DNA from: Hortaea werneckii
Lineage: Eukaryota > Ascomycota > Dothideomycetes > Mycosphaerellales > Teratosphaeriaceae
NCBI GenBank assembly: GCA_037044905.1
Contig: JBAOKB010000065.1
Span: 1-51,996, forward strand
DNA length: 51,996 bases
Direction of reading: 5' to 3'
Shown: one piece after another, positions 9,120 to 19,338 of the stretch
Numbering within the stretch: position 1 is the first letter of the stretch
Layout: each line of letters opens with the position of its first letter
Translations under genes and position numbers: made by a program
Notes under the pieces: generated by a model
Seen by the model: the letters and a program-made list of their open reading frames with translations, nothing else
Database searches by the model: none
Told to the model about the DNA's origin: nothing

Positions 9120-10543
9120 ATGGCGGCATTCCAATTCCACAATCTTACTCCATTCGCGGGCAAGTCTACCACCATTAGACGCCCGCGCGAGTTCACTTAC
9201 TTCTCCTTCGATGATGACCACAAGCTATTTCCTCTCTCCGATGCAAGCCTCTCATATTACTACCCAGCTTTCTTTCAGCACGCGAGTATATCTCCTCATC
9301 GGATGAATCTATCCGCTGGGTTTGAATCGTTCCGAGAACGTGATGACGGCGTTGACGAACACCTGGATGCATTGCTCGATACGCTGCAAGCGCATGAAGA
9401 AAGAGAGCTGGAGCGTGCGCGTGACGATGCAGAGGAGCGCAAGCTTGAAGATGTAAGGTGCAAGGCAGATGTGGTGACCTGGCGAGGCATGATGACCAAG
9501 GTGTGTACCGCCAGAAGTTGACCGCCAACCCACAAACAATGCTGACAATCAAGACGTAGATCCTCACGGCACCCTTTGACGACTTCAACGAGTTCGAAAT
9601 GAACGCCACCTGCTTCCAGGTGCGCTGTGGCTTGAAACAATCCCCTGAGCTCGGCTGGCTAACATTTGAAAGGGGACCATGTAAGAATACTACAGCCATA
9701 GGCTGGCTCGCAGCATGCTTACCGTCAGCAGCTTTGTCGAAGAAAACCACCAATCCAAAGAAGCGCAGAGGCAATCACAAAACGCCCAACGTCCTAGGCC
9801 AGGCCAACCTCCACAGGAACTCATGCAGTATTGGGGTGCGAACTTCGTTCGACGGCCATTTGCTCATGGCCTTAGCTGACAGCGATACAGGCTACAAGTT
9901 CGAAGCTCTATCTACCCTCCCTCAGCCCTGGCCAGAGGCCACGCGCGAATGTATCGAATCAAGAGACCAAACCGTGGTTAACAACCACGCTCAATACTGC
10001 TCAATAGTCCGCACCGGTATCGGCACTACGAGCCTCATCATCGCAGGCGAGGTCGACTGCGTACTTGGGCAGAAACTTGACAATATCGAAGACCCCGTGC
10101 CGTGGGTCGAGCTGAAAACGACCGCTGAGCTTCAAAGCAACCATCCGCGGGAGCTCGTCAAGTTCGAACGGAAGCTTCTAAAGTACTGGGCTCAAAGCTT
10201 CTTGCTCGGGGTGCCACTAATTGTAGTCGGCTTCCGCACGCCAAATGGCTTGCTGACAGGGATGCAAGAGCTGAAGACCCAGCGTATCCCTTCCGAAGTG
10301 AAGCAAGGCCAGAGGACATGGGATGGAAATGTCTGCATCAATTTCACCGCGGCGTTCCTGGATACGCTGAAGGCGACTGTGGTAGGCGAAGGCGTATGGA
10401 GGATTCGTAAGAGGAAGAATCAGAAAGTCATCGAAATCATGAAGGTGGAAGAATCTGGCACCGGGCGAATCATGAAGGAGAGCTTTAAGACGCATCGGGA
10501 GAATCTGATGGCGCTTGAAATTAGCGCGAAACTTGGGCAGTAG
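9120..10543 (+). CDS. RAI1: RAI1/DXO-family RNA decapping and pyrophosphohydrolase, five exons
   Basis: Partner of nuclear 5'-3' exonuclease Rat1. The family removes incomplete caps and, in some members, NAD caps. Exons: 9120-9500, 9560-9619, 9673-9680, 9732-9835, 9891-10543; 401 aa. The third exon is only 8 nt (residues 148-150, Gly-Thr-Ile shared with the next exon). It is needed to keep frame and to restore the conserved MNATCFQ-GTIFVEENH. Other family blocks are RRPREFTYFSFDDDH, LSAGFESF, DEHLDALLDTL, VTWRGMMTKILTAPF, LPQPWPEATRE, VVNNHAQYCSIVRTGIG, the acidic metal-binding GEVDC and WVELKTT, and LLKYWAQSFLLGVPLIVVGF. Introns are 59, 53, 51 and 55 bp. The ATG at 9120 is used; the frame extends 8 codons upstream to a GTG. 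It lies 276 bp before the NADAR gene. Confidence 0.92.
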
Positions 10544-10819
10544 ATTTGGTGACCACAGTGGTACAACATTGCCTTACATTCAAAGTCAAGGGACGTTTTA
10601 ATATGAGTTTTTGGATGCATTTGGCTTTTGCGGGATCCAGGCTAGAGTCACCGCGATTGCCTAATTCGGACAAAAGCAACCTGCCTCGTCATTTGTCAAC
10701 CCCCAACACGGTGACTGCTATTTTCATGTCCAAGCATACATAACGTAGGTCTTCCCGATCATTCTCCCTCGCTAATACATTTCAACCTCTTCAACAAATC
10801 TTTTAAAAAGAGCCTCAGG

Positions 10820-11566
10820 ATGAAATACTCGCGCGAACAGCGCTCCGAAATGCGTAAGCGGAACATTTCCCCTACTCAGGCGCACAATACTGGCCTCGAT
10901 TCGACACAGCCATCATCAACCGACGACGAAAATCCAGGCCCTGTTTTCTTTTGGCGCGAATACGAACAACCCTACGGCTTCCTCTGCCAATGGTATCCCT
11001 CCCCTTTCGTAGCTCCCCAAGTCCATCCAACGCACGTCTTCGGATGTGCGGAGCAATTCATGATGTACCGCAAAGCGTTGGTACTCGCTACGCCACCGGA
11101 GCCAGACGATACAGATTTCACGGATAGGACTGGTGTGAATGTCCATCCGCAACGGCAGAAGGATACCGGAAAGCCCAATACTGAGAAGGGCGAGCGAGGG
11201 AACCTCCCGAATCGGATTCTCTCCGAATCAAGACCTGGCCGACAGAAATCGCTCGCGCGATCGGTGAACTTCTCACCCGCACAGTTCAAGGAATGGGAAC
11301 GGATCAAATTCGACGTCGTCCTTGAAGGTTCTTGGCTCAAGTTCTCTCAGAATCAGGAGTTGAAAGCTAAGCTCCTGGCGACGGGGGATCGGGAGTTGGT
11401 GGAAGCCAGTCCTACGGATAGGACGTGGGGGATTGGGTTTGCGGCGGAGTTTGCGGAGAGTTGGAGGGAGGAGTGGGGGAGTAATTTGCTTGGGAAGGCT
11501 TTGATGAGCGTGAGGGAAAGCTTGAGAGCGGAGGAGGATGAGGAGGCGGTGGTGGACACTGGTTAA
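10820..11566 (+). CDS. NADAR-domain protein (YbiA-like N-glycosidase superfamily)
   Basis: Intronless, 248 aa. The NADAR (DUF1768) family includes riboflavin-intermediate N-glycosidases such as YbiA and members reported to remove ADP-ribose from guanine. Which reaction applies here cannot be told from sequence. Family blocks: VFFWREYEQPYGFLCQWYPS near residue 40, FGCAEQFMMYRKA near 75 (the Glu is the conserved candidate catalytic residue), GSWLKFSQNQELKAKLLATG, DRELVEASPTDRTWGIGF and NLLGKALMSVRESL near the end. Between MMYRKA and ARSVNF there is a polar stretch of about 55-60 residues, longer than I remember for the family. It stays in frame and no strong donor/acceptor pair stands out, but an in-frame intron is not excluded. 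It follows RAI1 on the same strand. Confidence 0.85.
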   Translation: MKYSREQRSEMRKRNISPTQAHNTGLDSTQPSSTDDENPGPVFFWREYEQPYGFLCQWYPSPFVAPQVHPTHVFGCAEQFMMYRKALVLATPPEPDDTDFTDRTGVNVHPQRQKDTGKPNTEKGERGNLPNRILSESRPGRQKSLARSVNFSPAQFKEWERIKFDVVLEGSWLKFSQNQELKAKLLATGDRELVEASPTDRTWGIGFAAEFAESWREEWGSNLLGKALMSVRESLRAEEDEEAVVDTG

Positions 11567-11780
11567 AGGCGATGGCTCTGGTAATGCCTTCTCCTGAATA
11601 TGTGCGAAAATTAACGAAAAAATCGAGACGTCCAAGGCCATAGAGTGATCATGCATCATTGGACTTCCTAAACTCTGCTTACAGACATATTGAAGTGGCG
11701 CTGCCACCAGCATTGCAGCAGCTCATTCCACCTCTCATCCGTGAGCCAGATCTCGCTGAAGGCGCTAGAGCTGCCCTGCT

Positions 11781-12924
11781 CTAGTCTTCAACCTCCTCAG
11801 TCATCCCAACCATTTTGAGCGAATCACGCCACAACTTCTCTTCGCCTTCAACATCATATGCCCATTCAGCATACCCATCGTCACCCGGAGTCGAGATAGC
11901 ATCTCCTCCTTTGAATGCCGGCTGCTCTACACAGTCGCTGAGATATCTGCCCCCCTTATGCTTCCACTCCTCGCTCAAAGCCGCGTAGATACTGGTCGCG
12001 GCTCCCTGGGCTGGACTCTTCATGTACGCCCGGACTTCAGGCTTGTCCCACTGGGCCTTCTGGGCAGGGTCGACGTGGACCTGTAACCCTGACTCGATTC
12101 CGCCTGGATGCAACGAGGTGCTGTGCAAGTGCTGACTACCGTAGTGCCGCTCGATGTAGTTGGAGAAGTAAATGTTGGCCGTTTTGGCCTGTCCGTATGC
12201 TTGCCAGGGGTGGTAAGAGCCCGTTTCTGCAAAGTTGTAGTCGGAGAAACGGACTTTGCCTGCTCGGTGTCCGATCGAGGAGACAGAGACTACACGAGAT
12301 GGGAACGACGGCGTAGCAGAGCGCAGCAGGAGGGGCTTGAGGAGTTGCAAAAGGTAGAAGTGTCCGATGTGGTTGGTTCCAAACTGGGTCTCGAAGCCGT
12401 CTTTGGTCTTGCCTTCTGGGGTAGCCATTACACTAGTCAAGGTCAGCTATTTGGCTCCGCAAGGCAGATATTGGAGTCTCATAATACCCGGCATTACAGA
12501 CGAGGACGTTGAGCTGCTTCGTCTGCTCCATTATCTGAGCAGCTCCATTCTTGATGCTGGCCAGGCTGTCCATCTCCATTTCGACCAAGGTGATCTTTCC
12601 CCCCTTGGTTGTCTCCTGGATCTCGTCGACAACGTTCTGGCCTTTCGTCATGCTGGAAATGTTTAGCATACTTCCGCACTTATTGGCTCCTCGCCATGAA
12701 GTTGAGCTGAACACTTACTCTCTCACTGTGCCAATCACATGCCCTCCTGTAGCATAGAGTGCTCGTAAAGTCTCTACCCCGATTCCTGAGCTGGTACCCG
12801 TCACAAGGAAGACTTTATCTGTAAGCTTGCCCAGGAGGCCTTCGTCCTCGACGATTTGGAGGGCCGTAGGTCTGGCGTCACCAGGACCGGTGCGCGTCTT
12901 GTGTGCTTCCGCATAACGAGACAT
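11781..12924 (-). CDS. Short-chain dehydrogenase/reductase, retinol-dehydrogenase-like
   Basis: NAD(P)-dependent oxidoreductase of unknown substrate. Exons on the minus strand: 12924-12719, 12652-12488, 12432-11781; 340 aa; introns 66 and 55 bp. The Rossmann glycine motif TGTSSGIG is at residues 42-49, CNAG at 121-124, the catalytic Ser in SVSSIGHR near 175, and the catalytic YGQAK at 203-207. FETQFGTNHIGHFYLLQLL is typical of the RDH/WW-oxidoreductase-like SDR branch. The start at MSRYAEAHK is the ATG that begins the conserved part; the frame is open further upstream with a non-conserved leader. Neighbours are a NADAR gene (convergent) and a sugar transporter on the same strand. I see no evidence that they form a pathway. 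Confidence 0.9.
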
Positions 12925-13683
12925 GATGATTGAGAAGTGTGATGATGTTGGCGGGCAGGAATATGTCTGAGTTTTACTGAGAGAAGACGTAACAAAAGTA
13001 GAATGCAAGAATGAGTAGCAAGTGTCCGGAGGAGTGAGAGTGAAGATTGAAGCCTTGAGAATCTTTAGACCGTGCAAGCGCAGATGACTATATAGTCAAG
13101 GCCTTTATACAAGAAGGACTACATCGGGCGAAGTCAGCGTATCAAGTGTCCCCGTCATTTGACGTCGGAGGCGTCGTCAGTAAAAGCCGGTTCGGAGATA
13201 ACTATGCAAAGTGCTTGAGAGTTGGCAGGAAACATTCCAGAAGAAGCCATCCACAGGAAGCAAATCGTCCTCAGTCGTCACTCTTTCACAGGTTCACTGT
13301 CGGCGGCGAAGCTGGATGACAAAGGATGCGGCCGCTGTGCGGAAGGATCGTGCGACGCGGCCGCCATGCCCGCATCCACTTCGAACGCGCAGGAGCTGAA
13401 GTAATCCTCTCACTCATGACTACCTCCCTCCGTAGGCAACATCTGCACTTTTGCACAATGCCTCTTTCATCCGTAACGAGATCTGGACGGGAAAGGTAAG
13501 CTGCCCTATCGCACACAGGAATGCGATACACCGTTGTATGCCAACGCCTAGTAATGAAGTCCACAGGCATGTATCAGCGATTTATGCAACGCCTGCCTGG
13601 AAATCAACGTTGATATCTTAAATTTCATTGCAAGACGTAAACGGCCTCTGAGGACCAATCATAGCATCGAGTAGATGCATCAC
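12925..13683. other. SDR promoter side / transporter 3' side, no gene seen
   Basis: 759 bp. Only short open frames without recognisable motifs. It should contain the SDR promoter and the 3' UTR of the transporter. Confidence 0.45.
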
Positions 13684-15485
13684 CTAGACCATCTGGCCGC
13701 CTGCTTGCTCAGCAAGCTCGTCTTCCTTCTCCCCAAACCGCGCATCCTTCATCTTGCCCGCCTCGTCGTCATCATCGACGAATCCATACTCTCTGCCCAT
13801 CTGGTCGATGCCGGCTTCATCTAGTTTCGGTAGCTGGTGTGACGCCCGAACGTACGACATGTTTTCCAAGTAGCCCTGGCAGAGATGTTAGACGAGCACG
13901 GGGCAGACAGGTGCATTTACATACCTTGGCGAAGATGAGGTCGATTTCCTCAAGAGATCGACCAGCAGTTTCAGGGTAGAAGAAGTAAATGGTTGGGATG
14001 AACAGGGCATTGATAATGGCAAAGAAGAGGTAGCAGCCGAATGTGGACGCACTTGTAAAGGGTGGCGTGAACATGACCACCGTGAAGTTCCAGAGCCAGT
14101 TGCTGCAAGTAGACACGGCGTTGGCTTTCGCCCTAGTCTTGATCGGATTGATCTGATACATGTTAGCATGGCTCATAGAGCGTAGCGCTGCAGACATACC
14201 TCAGCAGGGTAGAGCCATGGCAGCGGAAGCCACGTAGCGCCGAAGAATGCGATATAGGTAAAGAAACCAACAGCAGCTCCCTTGGCTGGGCCAGTACCAC
14301 CAGGGATCAGGCAGGCGAACACCAGAATCATCGAGCAGCACTGTCCGATGGAACCAGCAAGGAACAGCTTGCGTCGCCCAACCTTCTCAACCAAGAACCA
14401 CGAGGTCGTGGCAAAGATCGAGTAGATGATCATGTTGACACCACCAAGGAGCAGAGCCAAGTTGTGGCTAACCCCAATCGAGTTCTCGAATAGCAGAGGG
14501 AAGTAGTAGATGACGGCGTTGCAACCACCAATCTGCTGGAAGAATTGACTAGAAGTGCCTAGTAGAACGCGACGGAAGTGTTGAGTCTTGCCGCCTTCCA
14601 GCAGTGATCGGTAAGGTGTGTTGCCTCCGACGGCACCAGCAACACGAATAGAATCGACGATGATGCCGCTTTGAGTCTTGATCTCCTCGTCCTCACGAGG
14701 AAGCCCACGTAGAGCAGCGAGGACCGTAGTTGCCTCTTCATGTCTGTCCTTGGTGAGAAGCCATCTTGGTGATTCTGGCAGGAAAAGCATCCCCACGATG
14801 ATAAAGATCCCGAAGACGATCTGGAAAGCGATTGGGAATCTCCAAGTCAGGCCTGGAGGTCCATAGCTGGCGCCGTAATCGATCCAGTACGCAATCATAG
14901 TACCAATAGCGATCGTTCCACCTTCAATACAAATGAGCAGTCCACGGTTCGCTGACTTTGAGCACTCTGCTTGATACGTCGGGATAGTAGAGGTGTTGAT
15001 GCCGTTCCCGACGCCAGTCACCGTACGGCCAACGATGAATTGCGCTGTCGCGTGTGAGCCATCGAACGCAGTGACTTGAATGATCACCCCAATGATCATA
15101 ACCAAGGCGCCGATCATGATCGCACGTCTCCGTCCTGTTCGGTCACCATAGTTGAGTTGGAAGATGGCCCCTATTAGACATCCGATTTCGTAAATCGCCG
15201 TCACGAAAGCCTGCCAAGTTGCATCACCCTTGGTCTGAGGGAAGTAATTGTTGAAATCCGTAGCAGAGATGATACCACTCATGACACCCTGATCGTCTGC
15301 ATGAAGGTATCAGTATCTTGGTGTCTCTGGTTTCGACTGCCCTTCGCCAAACGTAACTCACATCCGAACAGCAAGAAGCCGCAAGTTGCTACGGTAGAAA
15401 GCATGATCGAAAGGTTCTTGCCTTTCATGCCCATATAGTGGGGCACGCCCTGGGCATCGTCCTTGTGCACCGCAGACAGGACCAT
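13684..15485 (-). CDS. MFS sugar transporter (SP family)
   Basis: Plasma-membrane sugar/proton symporter-type protein; substrate not determinable. Exons on the minus strand: 15485-15362, 15296-14200, 14152-13925, 13875-13684; 546 aa. Introns are 65, 47 and 49 bp, the 47-bp one the shortest in the window. Hallmarks, in order: TM1 with FLLFGYDQGVMSG (the Tyr codon is split by intron 1), GDRTGRRRAIMIGA loop, RTVTGVGNGI, PTYQAECSK, LPESPRWLLTKDRHEEA, QQIGGCNAVIYYFPLLF, EKVGRRKLFLAG, LPWLYPAE, and FFYPETAGRSLEEIDLIFAK at the end of TM12. All fit a 12-TM sugar porter. The soluble C-tail is acidic. The start gives a short cytosolic N-terminus before TM1, normal for the family. Confidence 0.93.
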
Positions 15486-17217
15486 CTTAGCAGAAGCAGG
15501 CCACTCAGTGGCCAGCAGTCAATCAAGTCGTCACAAACACAACGATGCGCAGCACCGCCCAGCGTCTAAGACCAATCGTCGCAAGAGCAATCGAAGACGA
15601 AGAGAAGGTAAATGACATGAAAGCGCGCGGGAACTACCCTCTTATGTTATATATCTCTCTGGCCTCTCCGTTGAGAGGTGGATCAAGGTTATTGTCGGGC
15701 AAAAAGCAAATTGCAGCAACTAATGGATTCCCGAAGAGTCCACCGCATCGCAAAAAGCAACGATGTGTGCTAGAGCGAACAGTCCAACGTCACAGGTGTC
15801 CCTCCGCCGTGGGGAGCCCTGTGTACACGACCCTGCAGACAGAGGGAGAGTGGAGTGTGTGGAAATGCGAGGGCCAACAACCGCATGTGGGCACGTCGGC
15901 GCGACCTCGTTTTGATAGAGAGAATAGTGGAGCAGTATTCGGACGATGTCTCATCATTGGCGACGATGTGCAGTGTGGATAACGGCAACGCGAGTCCTCT
16001 GCGTGTTCAGGCCAGCAGCATTAGGCTTGCCAAGAAAAGCTTGGTCTGCGCTTCGTCGCCGACTTACCACCGACAACAAGATGAAAAGTTGCCGACATGG
16101 CCAGGGAGTGATAGATGCCGTGGTAGTCCATTGTAGCAGCAGCCGTAGAAGAGTCTCTGCTGCTTTCGGGTGCATAGCACGTAGGAAGGAGTGATGTCGT
16201 TGGCGTTAGCCAAACTCGAGCTTGACATGCACGATTCCGAGCTTACTTTGCCTCGCGCATCCTTCGCCCGGGCTTCGCGCATTCTTGGCGATCTTGTTGC
16301 GACTTCACCGGGTACTCGAGAGTGATGCGAAGGACTTATGTAAAGACCCTTCGCCCAGAGATTAGGGTTGCGAAAAGCCTTCCCGATCTCTTGCAAGTCT
16401 GCAGCTTCCGTGATTAAGACGATAAAATGCTTCCATCGCCGACACGCGTCCTGTACATCATGTCAAATGGGGGTCTGACCGCACCCCAGTCTCTCCGTGT
16501 TCACTCCTCCAGCTGGAGAACATGAGGATTCGGTACCGTGATTTTGGAGAAGGCAATCATGTTGGCATCAATCATCGTCATCACAGATTAGCAGCTGCCC
16601 CTGAATTGCACCGTTGTAGGCGCAAAGCACGACCGCGCTCCACGTTATGCTCCGCAATCGGATCCCGATAGCAGCGGCGATCGTCTTAGCTGCAGGCTTC
16701 ATATAGATTGGCTTGCCTTGCAGACATGAGGGCGGAGGCCCGGACTGGATAACGAGTGCAGCAATGTGATGGTGCCGGGGCAGAGTACAGTGATTGCGTT
16801 CGTGGACATACATTCATATGAGATGGGTATCTTCTCTACTATCTCCTAAGCGTGTCGGACCGCAACGTCGTACTGTTGCCTCAAGATGCTGATTCGAGCT
16901 TTCCAAAGTGGGGAGCAGCTCTAGGATCAGATTTCCTCAGAGGCGCATGGACACCCTTAAGAAATATTGAGCTTTGTAACACATTGTCGAGTGGGCACAA
17001 CCGAATGAGAAGTCCGGCTGCCAGATTTTGCTCCCAAAATCCTGATTGCTGGATGTCGAGATCTTTATTGACATCTTCTGGATCGCTCCGGAGTTCTGCA
17101 GGTGAAGCTTCACAGCTTCAGAGAGCATGACTCTTGCAGCTATTATAGGACCAGATTATGTCCTGAGCAAAGCGACCGCCCGACTTGTGGGGCATCATTC
17201 AAGGCCAGTCAGGTGGC
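15486..17217. other. 1.7-kb gene-free stretch between transporter and PEX3
   Basis: The longest stretch in the window for which I cannot support a gene. Several open frames of 60-145 codons occur on both strands and overlap one another. None shows a domain, a signal sequence or convincing splice context. It must hold the transporter promoter and the PEX3 3' UTR. I see no repeats, terminal inverted repeats or transposase remnants. Confidence 0.5.
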
Positions 17218-18980
17218 TCACTTGCCATCCTCTGCCAACAGAGCCTTTCTCCAAGCAGCTTCGAGATCACTGCCGGGGGTTTGCTCTTCACCCGATGAAA
17301 CATTCGCGCCCGAAGCAGCAGCAGATACATTATCTCCTTCGGCCCCGAGAAGGCCTTCCGCTAGTTCAGTCGGCCGAGTCTCTGTGAACTGCGTCGTCGA
17401 GGGTTGCCCGTAAGTGTTCGTCGACGGGTATGTCGCTGTTCGAGGTACGTCTGCGGTGTTACTCTCCTTGGCGCCTGCAGCAACCTCCTGCTCAAAGTTG
17501 CTCGAGTAGATCACAGCAGCGAAAGCCGACAGCTGGTCCACGCCATCAAGCACAGTCAGGTAGTCGTTCCCGTCTCCAGAGACGCCATCTACCGCCTCTA
17601 AGTCACCGCTTCCCGCAGCGATAACATGTGCTTGCCTGCAGAAAACCGGCAAAATATGCGCAAGCTTCGCTTTCGTATCAACAATCTCAGAGACTCTGGA
17701 TCCACCGCCATATGCAGACATTCCGAGAACACCAGATGAGGACGGATCGGCCGCTTTGAAGGCCTCTACGGCAATGCAGTTGTCAACCAGATTTGAATAT
17801 CCGGCATCCAAAAGGCGTGTTAAGACTTGTGAAAACGTTGGCGAATCAATGAGGTCGGATGTCTCGTCCAGAAGGCGGCGTAGGGAGACACTGATCTGTT
17901 GTTGCCCTGATGCTGAATCCATCTCAGAATCTTCACCGTCAGGCGAGCCTGCCTGCCGGACGACAAAAGCCTCTTCGTCTTGAGGCGGCAAGAGATACTC
18001 CAGCCATCTCATTTGCTGACGGTCCTGTTCAGTTGCGCCTTCAACCTTCTTGCGTACGTCAAGTATGAGCTCCGATAGCCTCTCGAGTGACATATCTTCG
18101 CGGATGTTTACCAACCCAAACACCTCCTTCACTGCTGCTTGAACTCGTTCGAGGATGAGTTTGCTCCCGCGATGTAATAGCCACCAACTGAATGTCAGGT
18201 ACTTCCTGTTCGTCTCGAAATCGTTGCCATAGAAGTTTTCATAGTTATCGTCGTCCTTATTCTCCAGTGATATCGTGCTGGACTGTTGTGCAGCTTGAGG
18301 GGATGCCATGGCCACTACGGACGAGAGATAGGTTCTGCGGCCGAGCAAATTGAGTTGTATCCGTGTCAGCAACGTAAGTAGAGACAACGTATATATCAGT
18401 GTGAGTGCTCGGGTGATGGCATTGATCTTCATTTCCTGCCACAGCTGTGCCTTGCTCTTCTTTGGTCTCGATGATGATGCCGCACCGTCAGCCGTGCTGC
18501 CAGTAACTTGGCTTGCATGCACGTAGCTACTGCTCGAGATACTTTTTCCATCTTCATCTCCAACACTGGGCGGTACGGAGGGTAATTCGCTTGATGCTGC
18601 GTCGGATGCTCCTATCCGTTTCAGTCGCTCTTGTCTCTCGCGCTGTAGCTCTTCTGTGATCTGTTCGACAGGTAGGATCTCCAGTATCTCCTCTCGTATC
18701 GTAGGGAGGAGTGCCAAGACCGTGTAGGTACAGTCTTCCTGGTTCTGCTCGAAGCGGCGGCGAAGACTGCAAGCCGATTAGCACTCCGCTGGGCACAATG
18801 GCGAGACAAATGCCTTGCATACTTCTCTTTCGAGATTCGCTCTTCGGTCATGCGCTGGCGCGCTTCCTGTATCTTGCCCAGGACGTATTGACCAGCGAGA
18901 TAGCCGGCACCAATCACGCCGGCACCAATGGCGAGATTGGTTCTGTTACGCCGGAACCAGCGGCGCGTCGCTGCGATCAT
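17218..18980 (-). CDS. PEX3: Peroxin-3 (peroxisomal membrane biogenesis)
   Basis: Membrane receptor for Pex19 with its membrane-protein cargo, needed for peroxisome formation. Exons on the minus strand: 18980-18823 and 18766-17218, one 56-bp intron; 568 aa. The N-terminus MIAATRRWFRRNRTN is basic and is followed by a hydrophobic anchor (LAIGAGVIGAGYLAGQYVL, about residues 16-34), the expected peroxisomal targeting and membrane segment. Next come EARQRMTEERISKE, LRRRFEQNQEDCTYTVLALL and PTIREEILEILPVEQITEEL, diagnostic of Pex3, then ITRALTLIYTLSLLTLLTRIQLNLLGRR and YLTFSWWLLHRG. The last 80-100 residues are Ala/Ser/Thr-rich and poorly conserved. It is longer than yeast Pex3, as usual in filamentous fungi. 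It diverges from COQ8 over 358 bp. Confidence 0.93.
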
Positions 18981-19338
18981 GGTACCATGAAACGCGTTGT
19001 TGTTCCAGAAGACGTGAAAGGACGATGTATCCTTCTCCTCAAGACTAGGATGGAAGAACACGTGCCTTATCTGCGATAGCAGAGGTAAATGCAGCTGCGA
19101 AGGGAGGTACGCGACGACGCTTCGGAGGCTGGGACCATTCCGAGCCGAGGCAAGAGCATTACCCCAGTTTCGGCTACCGATACAGCTGCGATATCGGTAA
19201 TGCATCTCCTTTAGGCAACCCTCCGACCTCGACAAGCATTGGATCATGAGTGGCACTAATGGACATACATAGGATTGCCCGAAGATGATAATAGAAGTCG
19301 TGAGCACTTGAGATACCAGAGCGATAAGGGTGCTTTAA
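18981..19338. promoter_or_regulatory. Divergent promoter PEX3 / COQ8
   Basis: 358 bp between the start codons of a peroxisomal and a mitochondrial gene. I recognise no specific motif. Upstream open frames here are extensions of the flanking frames, not separate genes. Confidence 0.5.

Noticed and set aside
11781..15485. SDR plus sugar transporter as a small catabolic or secondary-metabolite cluster
   Set aside because: No backbone enzyme, P450 or transcription factor nearby. Flanking genes are housekeeping. Two genes do not make a cluster.
18621..19307. 228-codon frame overlapping the PEX3 5' end
   Set aside because: It reads through the PEX3 intron after the true exon 1. The upstream part has no homology-like features.
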